DNA from: Agriotes lineatus
Lineage: Eukaryota > Arthropoda > Insecta > Coleoptera > Elateridae
Assembly: GCA_940337035.1 (NCBI GenBank)
Contig: OW679197.1
Span: 40,492,466-40,556,465, forward strand
Direction of reading: 5' to 3'
DNA length: 64,000 nt
Below, piece by piece: positions 47,089-57,744 of this stretch. Made by a program: the position numbers and the translations under genes. The stretch's first letter is position 1. Each line of letters starts with the position of its first letter. The notes under the pieces are model-generated. The model saw only the letters and a program-made list of their open reading frames with translations, was not told where the DNA came from and ran no database searches.

Positions 47089-47413
47089 GTAGTAGTAGTA
47101 GTAGTATTTTTGGGGAGACTCGAGCGAGTCTAGCAAGTAGGCCTTCATAGGTTTTTTTCCAACCCCATGAACAAAGTCTAGGCATGCAGAGTACCAGGTA
47201 CCTTAGTCCTACTTAGAATTTTGCCGAGACTAAGGAGTTCCAACCCTAGCAAGGGATATTTTACATGCTACACATCGTAGTAACATGAGACCCACGGCTT
47301 TACATCACTTCCGAATGATGGCATTCTGTAGAGGTTCTCATCCGATTTTTTTTTATTTTTAAAAACCTCACCGGGATCGGGGATCGAACTCTCGACCCTT
47401 AGATCAGTAGCCA
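47089..47413 (-). mobile_element. tRNA-derived SINE (family 3) nested in Harbinger
   Basis: On the minus strand the head contains CTACTGATCTAAGGGTCGAG and B box AGTTCGATCCCC; the tail is a TAC microsatellite at 47,089-47,106. An 11-bp duplication GATTGGGTAAA flanks it (47,078-47,088; 47,414-47,424). The interrupted Harbinger frame resumes after it. Confidence 0.85.
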
Positions 47414-47449
47414 GATTGGGTAAAAATAGTGGATAAATTTGATCAGAGA

Positions 47450-48236
47450 ATATTTTATATTACGCAGATGAACAAGTGGTTATCACACAAGACGAGCAAG
47501 ATTTGAGTTATATGATGAGGAAGTTAACCGAAGAATATGGTAAAGCAGGGCTAGAGATAAATTTCAAAAAGACTCTATTATTAGCAACAACACAAGGAGC
47601 GATAGAGAATCTACAAATAGAGGAAGATATAGAAATAAAACCTACGGAACAGTTCAAATACTTAGGTTTCACAATAACAAGGAAGGCACCCACTGAGGAT
47701 GAAAAGAAAAGCAGATTGGGACAGACAAGATCTTGCATCAGGCAGCTTCATCCAATAAGACAAATCACAAAAAAACACGAAGACTAGAATATGTAACACA
47801 TTTGTACAGAGTATAATGACATACGAAGCGGAAGTCTGGGTTATAAACAAAGGAAATGAAAGAAAAATCAGAGCAACAGAAATGAAATATTGGAGGAGAT
47901 GCTGTGGAGTAACCAGGATAGATAGAATAAGGAATGAGGAAATAAAAAGAAAAGTGAGAGTCGAGACAGATGCAATCCAATATATTAAAAATAAAAGACT
48001 ATTATGGTACGGATATGTAAGAAGATCAAATGAAAACAGATGCATTACAAAAATAACAAACTGGAGTCCCGCCGGAAGAAGAAAGAGAGGAAGACCACGA
48101 AGATCATGGAGGGATAAAGTAGCTGAAGCGATGGAAAGGAGAGGACTGGAAGAGAACGACTGGCACCAACGAGAGGAATGGAGAAACTGGCTGAAGGAAG
48201 GAAGACGGCGACAGCTGTAGAATCCTTTATACTATA
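47450..48236 (+). mobile_element. RTE-type LINE 3' fragment nested in Harbinger
   Basis: Begins at a YADEQVVITQDEQDLSYMMR motif (YADD/FADD-type catalytic loop, about 47,466) and continues FKYLGFTITRKAPTEDEKK. A frameshift near 47,787 is followed by MTYEAEVWVINKGNERKIRA, WRRCCGVTRIDRIRNEEIK, LLWYGYVRRSNENR and a GRRKRGRPRRSWRDKVAEAM C-terminus, stopping near 48,218. It is a different RTE-type family from the GEAYIQRW group and retains long open stretches (47,476-47,787; 47,816-48,220). Confidence 0.88.
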
Positions 48237-50039
48237 TATATAGAACACATTTTCCAAACTTCATAGGCGCCATCGATGGCAAGCATATTAACATAAAGCA
48301 GCCTGCTAACACAGGTTCCCTGCAGTATAGAAGATGAGGCATCTGAACATGTCCATATGCCAAAAGAAACCTGACTATTCAAAAACGTTTTTTCAATTAG
48401 CGGTTAACCAGGGCTCGGTGAATGGTAGAATGTGCATTTGGAATACTTGCTAACAAGTGGAGAATCTTTCATAGACGCAATAATGTGCCCCCCGAGTTTT
48501 GTGATTCTATAGTCAAAGTCTGTGGTGTACTGCACATTTATGTGAGAAAAAAAGATGGAGTGCAATTTGAAGATGCTTTGTTTAGTTGCCCTTTAGAGGA
48601 CCTTGCTACTTGGAATAATCGTGGTACAGGAACAGTTGTCTAGATTATAAAATATTCTAAGATATTAGATTGTAGCACACATAATTGAATTATGTTGTAC
48701 TGTAAAAAGTTTTTTTTTTGTTATGCAGTTAAATATAATATAACATATAAATCTATGATACAACATCATTTCTTTGCATCGACATCAAATGTAATTTGTA
48801 AGGGGACTTTTATCATATATAGCCGACCTTTCTTCTACGTTTACAATCAATTTTTCGGTCTAGCCAGATTGGTTCATGATGCTCACAGAGATTTTCAAAC
48901 ACAACTGAAAAAAAAGTGTCCGGGCAAAGTTCTGAGATAGTTTTAGTCGTCTAGTGCGCGCAGAATAATTAAAATCGTATGTTGCAGGTGTGTCGGCCAA
49001 CAGTTTCGTCGTATTCTGGTTTGTGACAAGACCCAACAGAAAAATTCAGCAAACTGTTTTGTCGGTAATGCGCGCATCCCCATAAGTTACAACATACCTC
49101 ACTCGGCCGACAAAACTGTTAGACGACAAAAAGTTCATAGTGCGCGCTAGCCCAAAAGGGTACCGTCTTTTGTAATAGTTTCAGAGTGCTTAGATTACAG
49201 TGAAAGAAGTGTCGGCATTTTTCGTAATGTTGCTGTCCATTTAGAATTTACCGTTTGAACGGTTATAGTTGTCAGTACGGTGAATGTAACATTTACTGTC
49301 AGTTTTGAGGTTTATACTTAACCCAAAGTCGTTGTAACTAAAGTAACAGCCGCCTTTGGGCCACTTTTAATTGTTTACCGTCAGCTTTAATATTTATGTT
49401 TAGCCTAACGTTGTGGCGATTAAAGTATTTACCGAATTTGAGGCCCGTTTGATTGTTTACCGTCAAGTCTTATTGTTTTTAGAGTCAAGTTTATCTAGTT
49501 TAAGCGTCACGCAATTTATCCCCTCACTAACCCGTTTCGTTACATTTAATTACTAAACATATGTTTACTTGCATATTTTTAATATAGTTAATTTTTAATT
49601 TAACAGTGTCTTTCTCTTTGATGTTTATGACAATTGCATGCGAACTTGTGCGTTTTCTTTTGTAAAAGGAGTTTAGAAAGCTTCAAAAGAATTTTCCCGC
49701 AAGGTAAGTTCAACACTGTTGTTCGTGGTTCTGTCGACCAAGCACTGCTAAGGTTAAAATTAGAATGTGTACCCATTTGCTTCCACTTACATCAGTGGAC
49801 TCACCTTTGTATTTCCCCTATTAGGAAAGTGGTGGCGTCTTGGCATGTAACATCTGCTTTTATTTTAATACGCCGTTGCCCTGATTAGTCTCGTAATGGA
49901 TCACCCCACCTCCCTGAGTAAAGCCGGCACCCCTTTTTGTTACGGGTTGGGGCAGCCGATCTGTGTAATTTTTTCCCGATATGAGTCATTTTACGCCCTA
50001 GACAATTAGCTAATTAATGTCCTGTCGTAAAAGTGCGTT

Positions 50040-50488
50040 TATAGTGTAACATCTTGTCCCATTTCCTATTAATAGAAATTATATTCCATTCTTCTGGCAC
50101 ATATCCATACTTCCAGCATAAGTTGATAAAATTTTAAATTCTCATCAACAAATTAGTAATTGATCCACTCTTCTTTAGTTATGGCTTCAATTCTAATTAT
50201 GTCTCTGCATTATTAAGTTCTCTTAGAATTTTGTACGTAGTTGCTTGCTTTTCGTGTACATCATGCTGTATTTTATTAACGTGCCTATTCCAACTCTGTC
50301 TCTTGATTCTTCTAATTTTACTTCTTGCTATCAAATTTTATCGCATATATTCAGTACGATCTGGAGAGTGACTATTGAGGTATTTTAAATAAACTCTATT
50401 TTTATTTTCAACTATTTCAGAGATTTCGTCATTCCTATTTTGAATTTCGACCTTTTCTTGTTTTTACCTAAGGCATCGGTTGCAGCAG
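50040..50488 (-). mobile_element. RTE-type LINE (copy X), endonuclease-RT linker
   Basis: Minus strand: NRVYLKYLNS-like, RTEYMR, RSKIRRIKRQSWNRHVNKIQ, TTYKILRELNNAET and YGYVPEEWN before the junction with insertion B. Colinear with the RT pieces at 44.8-45.15 and 42.16-42.83 kb. Confidence 0.75.
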
Positions 50489-50815
50489 TAATTGTATGTG
50501 TGTATGTATGTATGTATTGTCGGTAACCTCTTTTTACCTACAGATGTAGAGGCTAATGCTATATGCTTGCGTCTGGGGGTGCAATGCTCAACTTGCCCAG
50601 GATTCGAGTTACAAAGCTGGAACGCGCCTTTTGTGCTTGCGCAGCAACCATCGTGTGAGTGTCTGTCTTGGTGATGTGTTGACCTTGTTATTCTATTTCT
50701 TCGGTCTGTGGTTCTAAGTAGAGCACAGTTAATTTGGTGCCCAACTGAGAATGGTCTCACCGAACCCGATTCCAATCGTCAAGGGAAAATTTTCGGCCCA
50801 CAAGGGATTCGAGCG
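50489..50815 (-). mobile_element. SINE (family 2), nested in RTE copy X
   Basis: Reverse-orientation copy of the 15.6-kb SINE: GTATGTATGTATGTATTG tail, then TACAGATGTAGAGGCTAATG, CAACTTGCCCAGGATTCGAG-like body and AATGGTCTCACCGAACCCGA. It ends at the B-box-like TTCGAG near 50,812, so the first half of the tRNA head is missing. Confidence 0.8.
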
Positions 50816-50819
50816 GAGC

Positions 50820-51190
50820 AGTAACTATAGCTCGCTTTATTTATTGCCACTCCATGTCTATATTTTTATTTAATGGCCCTTTGTCTAAATAATTCACTAC
50901 TCTGGTTTGATATAAAGTTCGTATGTTTTCTTTCTGTAATAGATGTTGAAAGTTTTTTCTTTAGCTATTTCCTTCTGCCTAATCTTCTTCTATCTATTAG
51001 GAATTAAGATTTTTATATCAACAGAAAATGATCAGAGCTCACATTACTCCCCCTAAATACTCTTGTATCTTAGTCATGCAGCGTTAATTTTTATTAATCA
51101 TGGCGTAATCAATTATTGTCCTTGTGCTTCTAGCTGACCATCTTTATTTATGTATAGCTCTACGTCGGAAGAAAGTGTTAGTGGAACATT
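50820..51190 (-). mobile_element. RTE-type LINE (copy X), endonuclease remnant
   Basis: Weak minus-strand similarity to the end of an endonuclease domain and the charged linker (KKIRQKEIAKEKTFNIYYRK). Placed with copy X by position and orientation; low detail. Confidence 0.55.
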
Positions 51191-51395
51191 TATGCAAAAA
51201 GCAGGACCATTTTTTATAGGTTTGGTCTAATATGCCCGGGCTATGTGTTATAAAAACGCACAGTTCATTCGGGGTTCGGTATCATAGGCGGCTTTTAAAC
51301 TTTGACATTTGCTACAAATAATTGATCGATCTGCTTTTCGAAACCATTAATTTGAGAAAAACACTCGGCTAACGCGTATAAAATGGAAAACGATG

Positions 51396-52890
51396 CCAGC
51401 AGGGTTTCATTTGTAGAGTGGACTCCACCAGACGTTGTTGAAGAGGTCCAGAAAACATCTCTTAAATTAGTATCTGAAAATTCTGTTAAATTAATATACA
51501 GGGAGAACTGCATAATCCCGGCCCAATTCCGCTGCTATTGTTGATATTAATTATTATTAACCATGTTGTTCTAGGAACCATAACTAAAGTTATAAAGGGA
51601 TACATTAAAATAATGGGAATTGTCCCTGAATTCTGCAGTTTAGCCAATATGAATTTTAGAAGATTCTTGATTACAGACTTGAATTTTTAGGTACGAAATA
51701 GCCTACAAGGCATTTATGAACTACCGGTCAAGAAAATCAATTAGATTGTACTTTTCGGAAAACGTCCTGCAAGCCTACTTCGGAGAACTCGCTTAGACGA
51801 AAAAGTTAATATTCAATGCTGCGAAGTAATCAATTAGTCATGCTGTAAATATCGCCAATTAAGTGAAATTGAAAGCATTGCTAAAACGAAAATCAGATGG
51901 CTATAAGCCTAAAAAATCAAAAACATTGACACCGCAGGAAAGCAATCCTTTCCTCGCAGCAGCCCCAGATGACAAATATCTGTTTACATTAACCACTAAG
52001 TTCCATTGTTCTTCTAGGTAGCGTTGGTTATCGGTATATGTGGAGCATGCCGCAAACACAATTATCCCAAATAAAGATCGATAATATTCAAGATGTGGGA
52101 TCTGCTGCACTAATCAATATAAATAATACAAAAAAAAAACCCAGAACATTCACGCTGACCTTCGACCACGAAACATCAATGAGCACAGTTTTTTTAACTA
52201 CCTATCAAAATCAGTTGGTATTAAAAACTTCAGAAGCATACCGAAAGGTAAAGATAAAGGTTTAAAATCATTTAAATTCTCCCAACTGGGAGCAGCCTGC
52301 TATAGAGACCTAGGGTCCCTCTTCAGCCAATAACGGAAATTTCAGGATATGCGAGAGAAATGAGGGGTGTAGAATGGAAGAGAGACCAAGAAAGGCGGAG
52401 AAGTACTGCCCCGGCATTCGCCTCAGAGAAGGTAACTCTGTTGACTCAGGAAAATCACCTAAAAACCTGAATCAGAGCAGACGGCCCCGGGAATCGAACC
52501 CACAACCTCCTGAATGCTAAGCAGACGTTATAACCACTAATCCACAGAGCTCAGTGCATACCGACACAAATAGCGTGCTTTTTAAATCTACGAGATCCTG
52601 AACTTTACGCGGGTCATTATTACCGACGATAATCGGCAACAATACTGGTCGATACAGGGGGAGACATTACCACCCTTAAGCGCTACAGAGGGTGGAAGTC
52701 CAATACTGTCGCCGAAGGATACATTAACGAATTATTGACCAATAAGTGCAAGTTGCAACGTAAATTGTACGAGCTGGTAATTGTTCATCATCTTCAGGAC
52801 CAAAGACACCTCAGGACCTACCACTGCCAATAATTGCCAATGAAACCATCGTACTACCTGCGGTTAACAGCAAGTACTGTCACACACGTT
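51396..52890 (+). pseudogene. Crypton tyrosine recombinase, interrupted by a SINE
   Basis: An N-terminal part (VSFVEWTPPDVVEEVQKTSL, about 51,409-51,470) is followed by a decayed stretch. The core then reads LLKRKSDGYKPKKSKTLTPQ, APDDKYLF and a GICGACRKH block with the first catalytic Arg (about 51,875-52,070). After the SINE comes LRDPELYAGHYYRR (His-x-x-Arg), DTGGDITTLKRYRGWKS and NTVAEGYI with the nucleophilic Tyr (52,590-52,735). The usual His before GW is Tyr here, and stops and frameshifts abound. Cryptons mobilise with a tyrosine recombinase instead of a DDE transposase. Domesticated Crypton-derived genes exist in animals, but the decay here argues for a dead element. Confidence 0.8.
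52245..52555 (-). mobile_element. tRNA-derived SINE (family 1) nested in Crypton
   Basis: Matches the SINE at 11.2-11.45 kb (CCCTCTTCAGCCAATAACGG, CTGTTGACTCAGGAAAAYCA). On the minus strand TGGATTAGTGGTTATAACG and GTGGGTTCGATTCCC are box A/B-like. A 9-bp duplication GCATACCGA flanks it (52,236-52,244; 52,556-52,564). Confidence 0.88.
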
Positions 52891-53795
52891 GAATACTGCT
52901 AGATGAGCACACACCCTTTAATTTCATTATCTGTTACAATAACACCATAAATATAAATTTCGTTAGTGATGAAAAAACTAATGAATCCTTAATTATTACA
53001 ATGTTACTTTTTAAGGTCGAAGGAAAAATAGTGTACATAACATGCATTCGTGTGATTTCAGTATTCGTATGAAGTCTCGTGCATAAATATACACAGTCAT
53101 TCGAAATTTGTCATTTCCCACACTCGTTATGTAATATAATATAACATAGTGAATATAGAAAAACGTTAACAGACACTGCTGTAATTCATAAATACAAATT
53201 ACATTCTGGGCGAATCAAATGTATTTGAAAATGGTAAATTTGATACAGAATATAGTACTGCATAATAACAATTTCATAGAAACTATTAACAAATCAATTT
53301 AAAAATTACCAATAGGTCGAAGTTAACGTATGCCAGGGTTTATGAAAATTGTAGCACACTTTAAGTTTAAACTACATTGTTTAGAATGTTTAGACGACTT
53401 ATAGAAAACTATGACAAATACAAAAAGTACAACTAACACAGACCTCAGCGTAAGAAACGAGGCCTTGATTGTTATTATATCAATCGTTTAAGACACGTAC
53501 TTTTCCAAAAATATAGAAAACAATTGCAGTGACTCTACTGCAAAAGGAAAAATCGGTAAAAGGCTTTACATGGAACTTTCTTCGCAACTGGAGGATTTGA
53601 AACTAAAAATTTTGAAAAATGAAAGGAAAAATGTTCATCCTCTATTGTCTATCTAATGTATGTACAATTTTTCGTCAAGTATAGATACTTAAGCTATATG
53701 CAAAATATTATTTATCTGTAACAAATGTGAAATAAACCAAAATAGAATTTAATATTTAAGGTGGTCACACCGTATCTGTACATGTGTTCTTGTGT
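52891..53795. other. Intronic AT-rich DNA
   Basis: No gene or element recognised. Confidence 0.45.
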
Positions 53796-53802
53796 CGATA
53801 TT

Positions 53803-54070
53803 TTAATTATTCTTATGACATCTGGTATATTGTTTCTTACAACCTTTCTTGAAAATCGGTATTGCAATGCTTTTCTTCCAGTCTAGAAATTTTTTTCTGA
53901 TTTCTAGTATTGGATTTATAATTTCGTTAATTCTAACTACTCCTCCATACTTTAACAACTCATTTAGAAGGTCATCCAGGACAGGAGACTTTCCATTTTT
54001 TAGCTGTTTTATATTGCTGTCTAGTTGATGTTCCTCTACTCTAGTCATTATATCCATTGCTTCTGTTACT
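53803..54070 (-). mobile_element. RTE-type LINE (copy Y), RT N-terminus
   Basis: Minus strand: MDIMTRVEEHQLDSNIKQLK, NGKSPVLDDLLNELLKYGG and WKKSIAIPIFKKG, the start of RT in this family, open for 84 codons. It overlaps the part of the protein represented at 50.04-50.2 kb, so it is a different copy from X. Its endonuclease lies beyond insertion C. Confidence 0.82.
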
Positions 54071-54074
54071 TTGT

Positions 54075-55930
54075 GAGAACAATTTTCGGAATTTAACGCT
54101 TTCCTGCATTTTCCCGCATTTGAAATTCAAATAGTAGTATTTTCCCGGTTCACTAACGCCCAAATTAATAGTTCAGTAAGGTTTCAAAACGCTATTCCTT
54201 TCATTTCAAATATTAGTGTATCGCAGCTTATTCTCGTCCGTCGATTCTAAAATTAGCTTTTTTCTCGCATGCCGTCTGGGTGACGCCATCGTGCTCTTAT
54301 CGCGTTTATAATTAGTTCTTGGCTCCGGTGAAGCGATTGCTTGGTCCTCAGATAAATTCCCTTTATAAGCTAAATTATGTTTCGTCATGCTGACATTTTC
54401 CGCGCGGCTGATGAGTTGAAGAGAGCAAGCAGCTAAGTAGCACTTGCGCTTTTAATTTGGTCTTAGTATCGCAGCCCTGAACAATTCACTCACGCTTCCG
54501 CTCTGGGAAAGAAAACACGTGTTTCGAATTCGCGCCCCGGCCGCCTCGCGTGACGCGGCTGGAGTGCCTTTTAAAGAAGTTGCATTCCAGCTTCCGCTTT
54601 AAAAGTACCTGTGTGCTTCTCGTCGGCTGTTGTGCCTTTGGAATTATGTGTTTTTCGTCGGCTATTGTGCCTATGGAACTATGTGCTTTTTTCCGCCGAC
54701 TTTTGGTGCCTTCTGAAAAAGTTAATGCACGCGTTGGGACGATTGGTGCTGGGGTTGCTGTTGGGCATCTTGAGTGCCGTAGTAAGCTCTGAATTCCCGG
54801 TATCGTGAAGTGGGCAGCTTCAAATTACGTTATTTAACGGATTACCGTGGAAATCTCAATACCAAGCTTGTATTGCATTACAAAGTCCCTCCCGTTTCGA
54901 GCCTTGCCATATCGCCACGGGCTTCGATGTACCCTCGTCGGGGATGTTAGACCCAGACCGCTTCAGTCAGCAACTTCCCGTTGCTACTGTGTAGCTCCGT
55001 CAGGCATCTTAGGGCAGTTTGTTTGAGAGACGGCCACCTGCAACTCTGCTGGATGTCGAATGGAGCTAAATAAACTCGTTTTTACCGTTTTACCGTTTTT
55101 ATTATGTACTAGATTGATTGTGCGTAGTTTACAGTGCACGTAGCGTCCCATCAATGTGTCGTTGCGTAATGTAATCGCAGCATTTATCGTTTGAACCATT
55201 ATAGTTGCCGAATTGTTAAATTAATTAATTGCTGTCATACTTTATGTTCCTGCTTAACTTAACGTTGTGGCAATTGAAATGTTTGAGCCACGTTTATGTA
55301 CTTGTCAAGTATTCTTGTTATTGATAGTATTGTGATTATTCAATGTTGTTACCGTTTGCGAGTCACTCTGCATTCCGTTAATTTGTAGTCAAGTTTACCA
55401 TATTTAACTAATTTAAGACGTTACGTAATATAACCTAACCCTCACTAACCCATGTCGTTGTCTTTATTTCTGTTTTAAACCCTTGGTCATTCACATACTA
55501 TTGTTAATATAGTTCATTTTTATTTAACGATGTTTTTCATTTGTCGTTTATGATATTTACATGCGATTTGTTTGTTGTAACGGGAGTTTAACAGCTGCAC
55601 AAGTGAGTTTCCCGCAAGGTAAGTCAGTGTTATAGTGGCTCGTCGACGAATCAATGCCAAGGTAGAAGTAGAAAGCTGGACTCACTTCCTTCCACTTTCA
55701 AAGTGGGCCTACCTGTGTTGATCTTTCCCGATTTAATCCGAAAATAGTGGGGATTTAATATTTAACATCTTTTAGCTGGTTTACAGCATTACCGCATCCC
55801 TAAAGCCGGAACCTTTTGTTACCGTCCATCGTAACGGGGTTGGGGCTACGTATTTGGTTGAAGTTCCCGATTGTGTCGTTAAGGTTATTTATGTGGTAAC
55901 TAATTGTTTTTTGTGCCGTAAGGTCTCGTT
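54075..55930. mobile_element. Insertion C: unclassified block inside RTE copy Y
   Basis: About 1.85 kb separating the RT start from the linker of copy Y. The last 790 bp align with insertion B. GC is raised at 54,400-55,080, with a duplicated TCGTCGGCT(G/A)TTGTGCCT(T/A)TGGAA segment (about 54,620 and 54,656). No recognisable protein. The AAGGTAAGT donor-like motif is conserved with B. Confidence 0.55.
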
Positions 55931-55934
55931 TTGA

Positions 55935-56707
55935 CGGTAACAACTTCTACTTCGTTATCATTCTCTATCTTGTCTTCGTTGTATAGAATTTGGAAGAAAT
56001 CCCTTCATGTTTACTCAGTGATTGCTTCAGTCTAATTGTATTCATTTGTTTCTCGATTTCTGCATCGTGGCATACCTCATATAATCTCAATTTCCTTTGT
56101 AAAGTTATTCCGGTATTTCTTTTTCATTCGTCTTACTTGTGTGCTCACGCGATTCTCTATTTTCAAGCAACTATTATGTTCGTCATCTCTTTGTTGCTCT
56201 TATATTTTAAATAAGGTTTACGTGTATTTCTAGCTAGGTCTTTTACTTCAGCAGTAAACCACGGTGTTTGCTTTTGTTGGCAGACCTCTACGGCATCTTC
56301 GGCATGCTATCTCCTTTTATTTTTTGAGATTACTATTAAAGATATTCATAAAAAATATATCTTTATTTTTCGACATTGACAAGTGGTTCTTTTTCTGTTG
56401 AATATCGACACGTTTTTTGTTATTACAAAATCTAGAGTATTCTGTTGACCTCCTGAGTTAGACCATGTAGTCCTGTACTGGCTCTTGCAATAGAAGAAAG
56501 TTAATTATGTAAAAATCAGTTAGGCTTTTACCATAGCTGTTCGCAAAGATATCCTTAAACCGTTATTTAGTTTCATCTATTATGTTGGGTCCTACTATTG
56601 CGTTTAGCTCGTCCATTATTAGACCTTTTAGTATTAGTGATATTTTGATTAGTTGTCTGTAGCGTGTTTCCACGATTATTTCTGTTACTTTTCCGGTACC
56701 TCGAGCA
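55935..56707 (-). mobile_element. RTE-type LINE (copy Y), endonuclease and linker
   Basis: Minus-strand frames show a degraded endonuclease (ELNAIVGPNIIDET for GDLNA-type sequence, then GKSLTDFYIIN and KKRVDIQQKKNHLSMSKN) and a charged linker (NRVSTQVRRMKKKYRNNF) before insertion C. Confidence 0.7.
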
Positions 56708-57377
56708 TCCACCATTACCATCAATAGCTTACATTGTCCATTACTGATCGAAAGTTCGCTTAACTCTTGGAACCTCTTTCTCCATTGAGCAACCTGCATC
56801 CATTTTTCACTCACTCTCTTTCTCTGGTCCATCCAACGGCTAGGCGTTATTTCACTGATCCTGTAGGCTTCGTGAAAGCTTGTATAGCATCTCGTACACC
56901 TGTGCTGCCTCTGATAGTTTGATTTGGAATTCTATATCTAGGTGTGGGTCACAATCTTGTTCTCTCCATTTTTATTTTATTTGTGTTTCTTTAGGTCATT
57001 GTGAATGTCTCCCCTCCATATAGTATACATTCAAGGAATATGCATTGATTAAGAACATTCCTTTTCAAATATATCGGGAAGTCGGACCTGAGAATATGCC
57101 AATGTTAACCAAATGTTGTCCAAGATATTCTGCGCTGAAGCTCATGTGTTTCGTTGTCCTAAGTATTTGTACGTATGTACTTGATCCATCTTTGTATTTT
57201 TATAGAGTCTCCCAGGACAACGTTAGCTACAAAGCCAACCCCCTGGAGAGTTTCACCGTTCAGTTGCATTGTAGCCTGCAAGATCCTTTCGCTAATGGAG
57301 TACAATTCTTCAATGTTTTGTTCGTATCTATTTTTTCCAGTAAATCCAAATTTTTTGATGAAATCTCTCAACGACAA
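56708..57377 (-). mobile_element. RTE-clade LINE 3' end inserted at copy Y
   Basis: Minus strand: LNGETLQGVGF then LGDSIKIQ, RRISWTTFG, FPIYLKRNVLNQCI, ETFTMT, RYRIPNQTIRGSTGVRDAI, then KWMQVAQWRKRFQEL and a degraded ATG-type tail near 56,710. This is the GEAYIQRW-type family, distinct from copy Y; the two are end to end on the same strand. Confidence 0.75.
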
Positions 57378-57381
57378 TCTT

Positions 57382-57729
57382 TTAGAGTCTTGAAACCCAT
57401 CTGATTGGCACCGTGCTCATTCCAAGATTTTCCTGCACAATGTGGAAAAAATTCGGTCCGGATATCCTCAACGTCACAGCGATATCTGCTACCTTAAAAC
57501 GTCGATTTTCAAGAACCATCCATTCTACTTTTTTGCACATTTCAGGATTCGTTGCAGTTTTCGGCTGTACTGTTCTTGTATTGTCTTCTACTAATTCACA
57601 ATCTCCACAGAGCTGTTTTAACAAGTATTTCATTTGATAGGGGCTCGGTCCATTTTCACCATGCACTGCCAGCATTCTTTCAAGTATAAGTTTCGGACCT
57701 TGGCCTTCGACAGTTAATAGGTTGGGCAT
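57382..57729 (-). pseudogene. Mariner-type transposase, N-terminal domain
   Basis: Minus strand: MKYLLKQLCGDCELVEDNTR, then VQPKTATNPEMCKKVEWMVL, ENRRFKVADIAVTLRISGPN and FHIVQENLGM, ending IRWVSRL. This covers the paired HTH region up to the RWVPRL landmark of mariner transposases. An open frame of about 115 codons. The catalytic domain should follow at lower coordinates but RTE sequence lies there instead. Confidence 0.85.
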
Positions 57730-57744
57730 GGTGCAATATTGAAT

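Larger units (their letters stand above)
46164..48643 (+). pseudogene. Harbinger nuclease (HARBI1-like), split by insertions
   Basis: N-terminal part (46,164-46,516): MELSEVADVAALV, WVHPINQ-like, FFGYHRMSVSSFDELLKIIG and NFHSLHF in shifted frames. A middle piece follows the first insertion (NLSCK...GVTCEKLWNYF, 46,990-47,088) and continues past the SINE as WVKIVDKFDQR. The C-terminal part restarts at 48,237: FPNFIGAIDGKHINIKQPAN (first catalytic Asp region), then an internal deletion to PYAKRNLTIQKRF, MVECAFGILANKWRIFHRRN and HIYVRKKDGVQFEDALF. The deletion removes part of the catalytic domain. Confidence 0.85.
46015..49149 (+). mobile_element. PIF/Harbinger DNA transposon with three nested insertions
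   Basis: Inverted ends TAGCGCGCACTATAAACT and TAGCGCGCACTATGAACT (right end, reverse complement) are flanked by a 3-bp duplication GCC (46,012-46,014; 49,150-49,152). Subterminal DNA repeats GTGCGCGC and AAACTGTT several times on both sides. The nuclease gene is present in pieces between later insertions: RTE 3' end (46,517-46,985), SINE (47,089-47,413) and a second RTE fragment (about 47,450-48,236). 3-bp duplications are characteristic of the superfamily, though TWA is the usual target. Confidence 0.88.
45155..50040. mobile_element. Insertion B: unclassified block in RTE copy X, itself hosting PIF/Harbinger
   Basis: Sequence of 45,155-46,014 plus 49,150-50,040 (about 1.75 kb without the Harbinger) lies between consecutive RT pieces of copy X. 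Its last 850 bp (49,190-50,040) align with insertion C (55,140-55,930): shared CGTTTGAAC-GTTATAGTTG, CCCTCACTAACCC, TTTCCCGCAAGGTAAGT, CTTCCACTT, AAAGCCGG and TAACGGG-TTGGGG. No gene is recognised. Family unknown; a non-autonomous LTR-type or other retroelement is possible. Confidence 0.55.

Noticed and set aside
47662..48045. 127-codon minus-strand frame with membrane-like stretches
   Set aside because: Antisense of the RTE fragment on the + strand, which has a recognisable protein.
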